Origin: Chloroflexota bacterium
GTDB lineage: Bacteria; Chloroflexota; Dehalococcoidia; GIF9; AB-539-J10
Reading direction: 5' to 3'
Assembly (NCBI GenBank): GCA_015222255.1
Contig: JADFUX010000031.1
Coordinates: forward strand, 1-7,447
DNA length: 7,447 nt
Below the pieces are notes generated by a model, which had not been told where the DNA came from, did no database searches, and was given only the letters and a program-made list of their open reading frames with translations. The position numbers were made by a program, and so were the translations under genes. This document shows, one piece after another, positions 6,797 to 7,447 of the stretch. The first letter of the stretch is position 1, and the number at the start of each line of letters is the position of its first letter.

Positions 6797-6958
6797 ATGG
6801 AGGTTATGTCAAAAGTGGTGACTACTCTTGCTAATGCGAACCTGTTCCCCTGAGCCATAGAGTATGCCTTGGTAAGTGGTAGAATGGTTATAGAAAAGGG
6901 GAACGACACTCATACCCTTCCCGGCGACACAACCCAATCCCTTACCGGGAATTGCTGA
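6797..6958 (+). pseudogene. C-terminal relic of a second deacylase-type amidohydrolase
   Basis: Read in one frame from 6797 and ignoring one TGA (6851-6853), this stretch gives an ungapped match to the C-terminal end of the intact deacylase upstream. The piece after the TGA begins AIEYALVSGRMVIEKGN and contains THTLPGD. It lines up with the family tail (GIEYVLVNGR-VVxxGxHTGxLPG type), and 12 of 36 residues equal those of the intact gene's residues 498-533. The TGA replaces one codon of the tail, for instance a GGA. Upstream the frame closes at TAG 6779-6781, right after the CoA synthetase, so the catalytic part is gone. An AGGAG at 6783-6787 could still start an 18-residue peptide from ATG 6797, but I regard that as incidental. 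The divergence from the upstream gene suggests an older paralogue, not a recent copy. The call rests on pattern recognition by eye. Confidence 0.62.
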
Positions 6959-6977
6959 GACAGAATAGGACCGGGAA
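6918..6977 (+). repeat. TTCCCGG inverted repeat with two possible partners
   Basis: TTCCCGG (6918-6924) is complementary to CCGGGAA at 6945-6951 and again at 6971-6977; the latter two form a direct repeat ACCGGGAA (6944-6951, 6970-6977). Either pairing gives a seven-pair GC-rich stem with a long loop. No T tract follows. The first part falls inside the amidohydrolase relic. This may be a weak transcript end or a chance repeat. Confidence 0.3.
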
Positions 6978-7010
6978 CCGAAATACGAGTTCGCAGCCTG
7001 GGGAGTTGGC

Positions 7011-7447
7011 ATGATAGTGGCAGTTCAAGAACTACCAAGGATGGATCTGGGCTTCTATCCTACGCCACTGACGGAGGCGCGTCACTTGTCTTCGGTGCTC
7101 GGCGGTCCGCGGATCCTTATCAAGCGTGAAGACCTGAGCAGACTAGCACCGGACAGGAACAAACACCGCAAGCTCGAGTTCTCCCTCGCCGAAGCAATGA
7201 ACAGGGAGCTAGTGCGGTCATAAGCTGGGCCACTTCTCAGCGCAATTTCTACCTGCAATCGGGCGCAGCAGAGCGGAAGCTAGGTATGAAAACAAGCTTG
7301 GTCTTGATGAAGGGCCTCCACGTTTACTCTCAGGGAGGCCTTCTGCTGCAGAACATCTTTGACTCCAGCGTCGGCATAGTTGAGATCGCCAACATGCGGG
7401 AGACCTCCGGAAAAGCTATGCCAGCGAAGATGGAAGGACTCGCTGAC
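7011..7447 (+). pseudogene. Frameshifted PLP-dependent enzyme, D-cysteine desulfhydrase / ACC deaminase family (partial at window end)
   Basis: ATG 7011 with GGGGAG at 7000-7005 starts a 70-codon frame with family marks: FYPTPLTEA (15-23), GGPRILIKREDLS (31-43) and NKHRKLEF (50-57), where Lys51 is the expected PLP-binding lysine. The frame then stops at TAA 7221-7223. From about 7208 another frame continues the same protein to the window end: AVISWATSQRNFYLQSG, RKLGMKTSLVLMKGLH, GGLLLQNIFDS and IVEIANMRE. Restoring one G in the GGG at 7204-7206 joins the halves as N-R-G-A-S-A-V-I. Known members remove sulfide, ammonia or both from D-cysteine or related D-amino acids. Two further oddities favour true decay: the usual GGNK reads DRNK, and the usual QSN reads QRN, losing the active-site serine. 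A single-base assembly or sequencing error is the main alternative. GC content appears higher (about 55-60% in lines 7021-7140) than in the deacylase gene. Confidence 0.75.

Noticed and set aside
6797..6853. Small 18-residue gene, or the start of a RidA-like enamine deaminase (MEVMSKVVTT...)
   Set aside because: The first residues faintly resemble a RidA start, but the sequence after the TGA continues as an amidohydrolase tail in the same frame, and the portion just before the stop aligns with that tail too.
6844..6904. 8-bp inverted repeat GTTCCCCT / AGGGGAAC
   Set aside because: The loop is about 45 bases, the arms lie within the coding relic, and one such match in a 260-bp gap is close to chance expectation.
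6809..7012. Minus-strand 67-codon frame in the ligase-PLP gap
   Set aside because: The plus strand of the same stretch carries the amidohydrolase tail match, while this product resembles nothing I recognise.

Overview
All genes in this window lie on the + strand and read as one catabolic island, a solute uptake system followed by enzymes. No rRNA, tRNA, CRISPR array, insertion sequence or convincing rho-independent terminator is visible. The organism is a bacterium of roughly 50% GC by eye. The lipobox of the binding protein followed by a Pro/Glu/Ala linker, and the mix of TRAP uptake with amidohydrolase and acyl-CoA ligase genes, would suit an anaerobic or oligotrophic lineage such as Chloroflexota (Dehalococcoidia-like) or Desulfobacterota. 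That is inference, and the window does not settle the taxon.

Layout. 1-1140: TRAP substrate-binding lipoprotein, cut at its 5' end by the window edge, with a four-unit 12-bp tandem repeat coding its linker. 1141-1414: 274-bp gap with inverted repeats, ending in a G8 tract and an overlapping mini-ORF. 1415-1990: TRAP small permease (DctQ type). 1990-3321: TRAP large permease (DctM type), overlapping the previous stop by one base. 3322-3432: short gap with a compact hairpin. 3433-5046: N-acyl-D-amino-acid deacylase family amidohydrolase. 5107-6750: AMP-forming acyl-CoA synthetase of the medium-chain type.

6751-7447 is a zone of gene decay. At 6797-6958 I read the C-terminal tail of a second deacylase-type amidohydrolase, interrupted by an in-frame TGA. 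From 7011 to the window end lies the N-terminal half of a PLP-dependent enzyme of the D-cysteine desulfhydrase / ACC deaminase family, broken by an apparent one-base loss in a G run near 7204-7206. It resumes in a second frame that stays open to the window end.

How the genes may work together (inference): the TRAP system imports an N-acylated amino acid or related carboxylate. The deacylase splits it into an amino acid, probably the D-isomer, and a free carboxylic acid. The CoA ligase activates the released acid for beta-oxidation or aromatic-acid degradation. The now broken PLP enzyme would have been a logical consumer of the D-amino acid. The most noteworthy points are this proposed acyl-amino-acid module, the hidden deacylase relic, and the frameshifted PLP gene.
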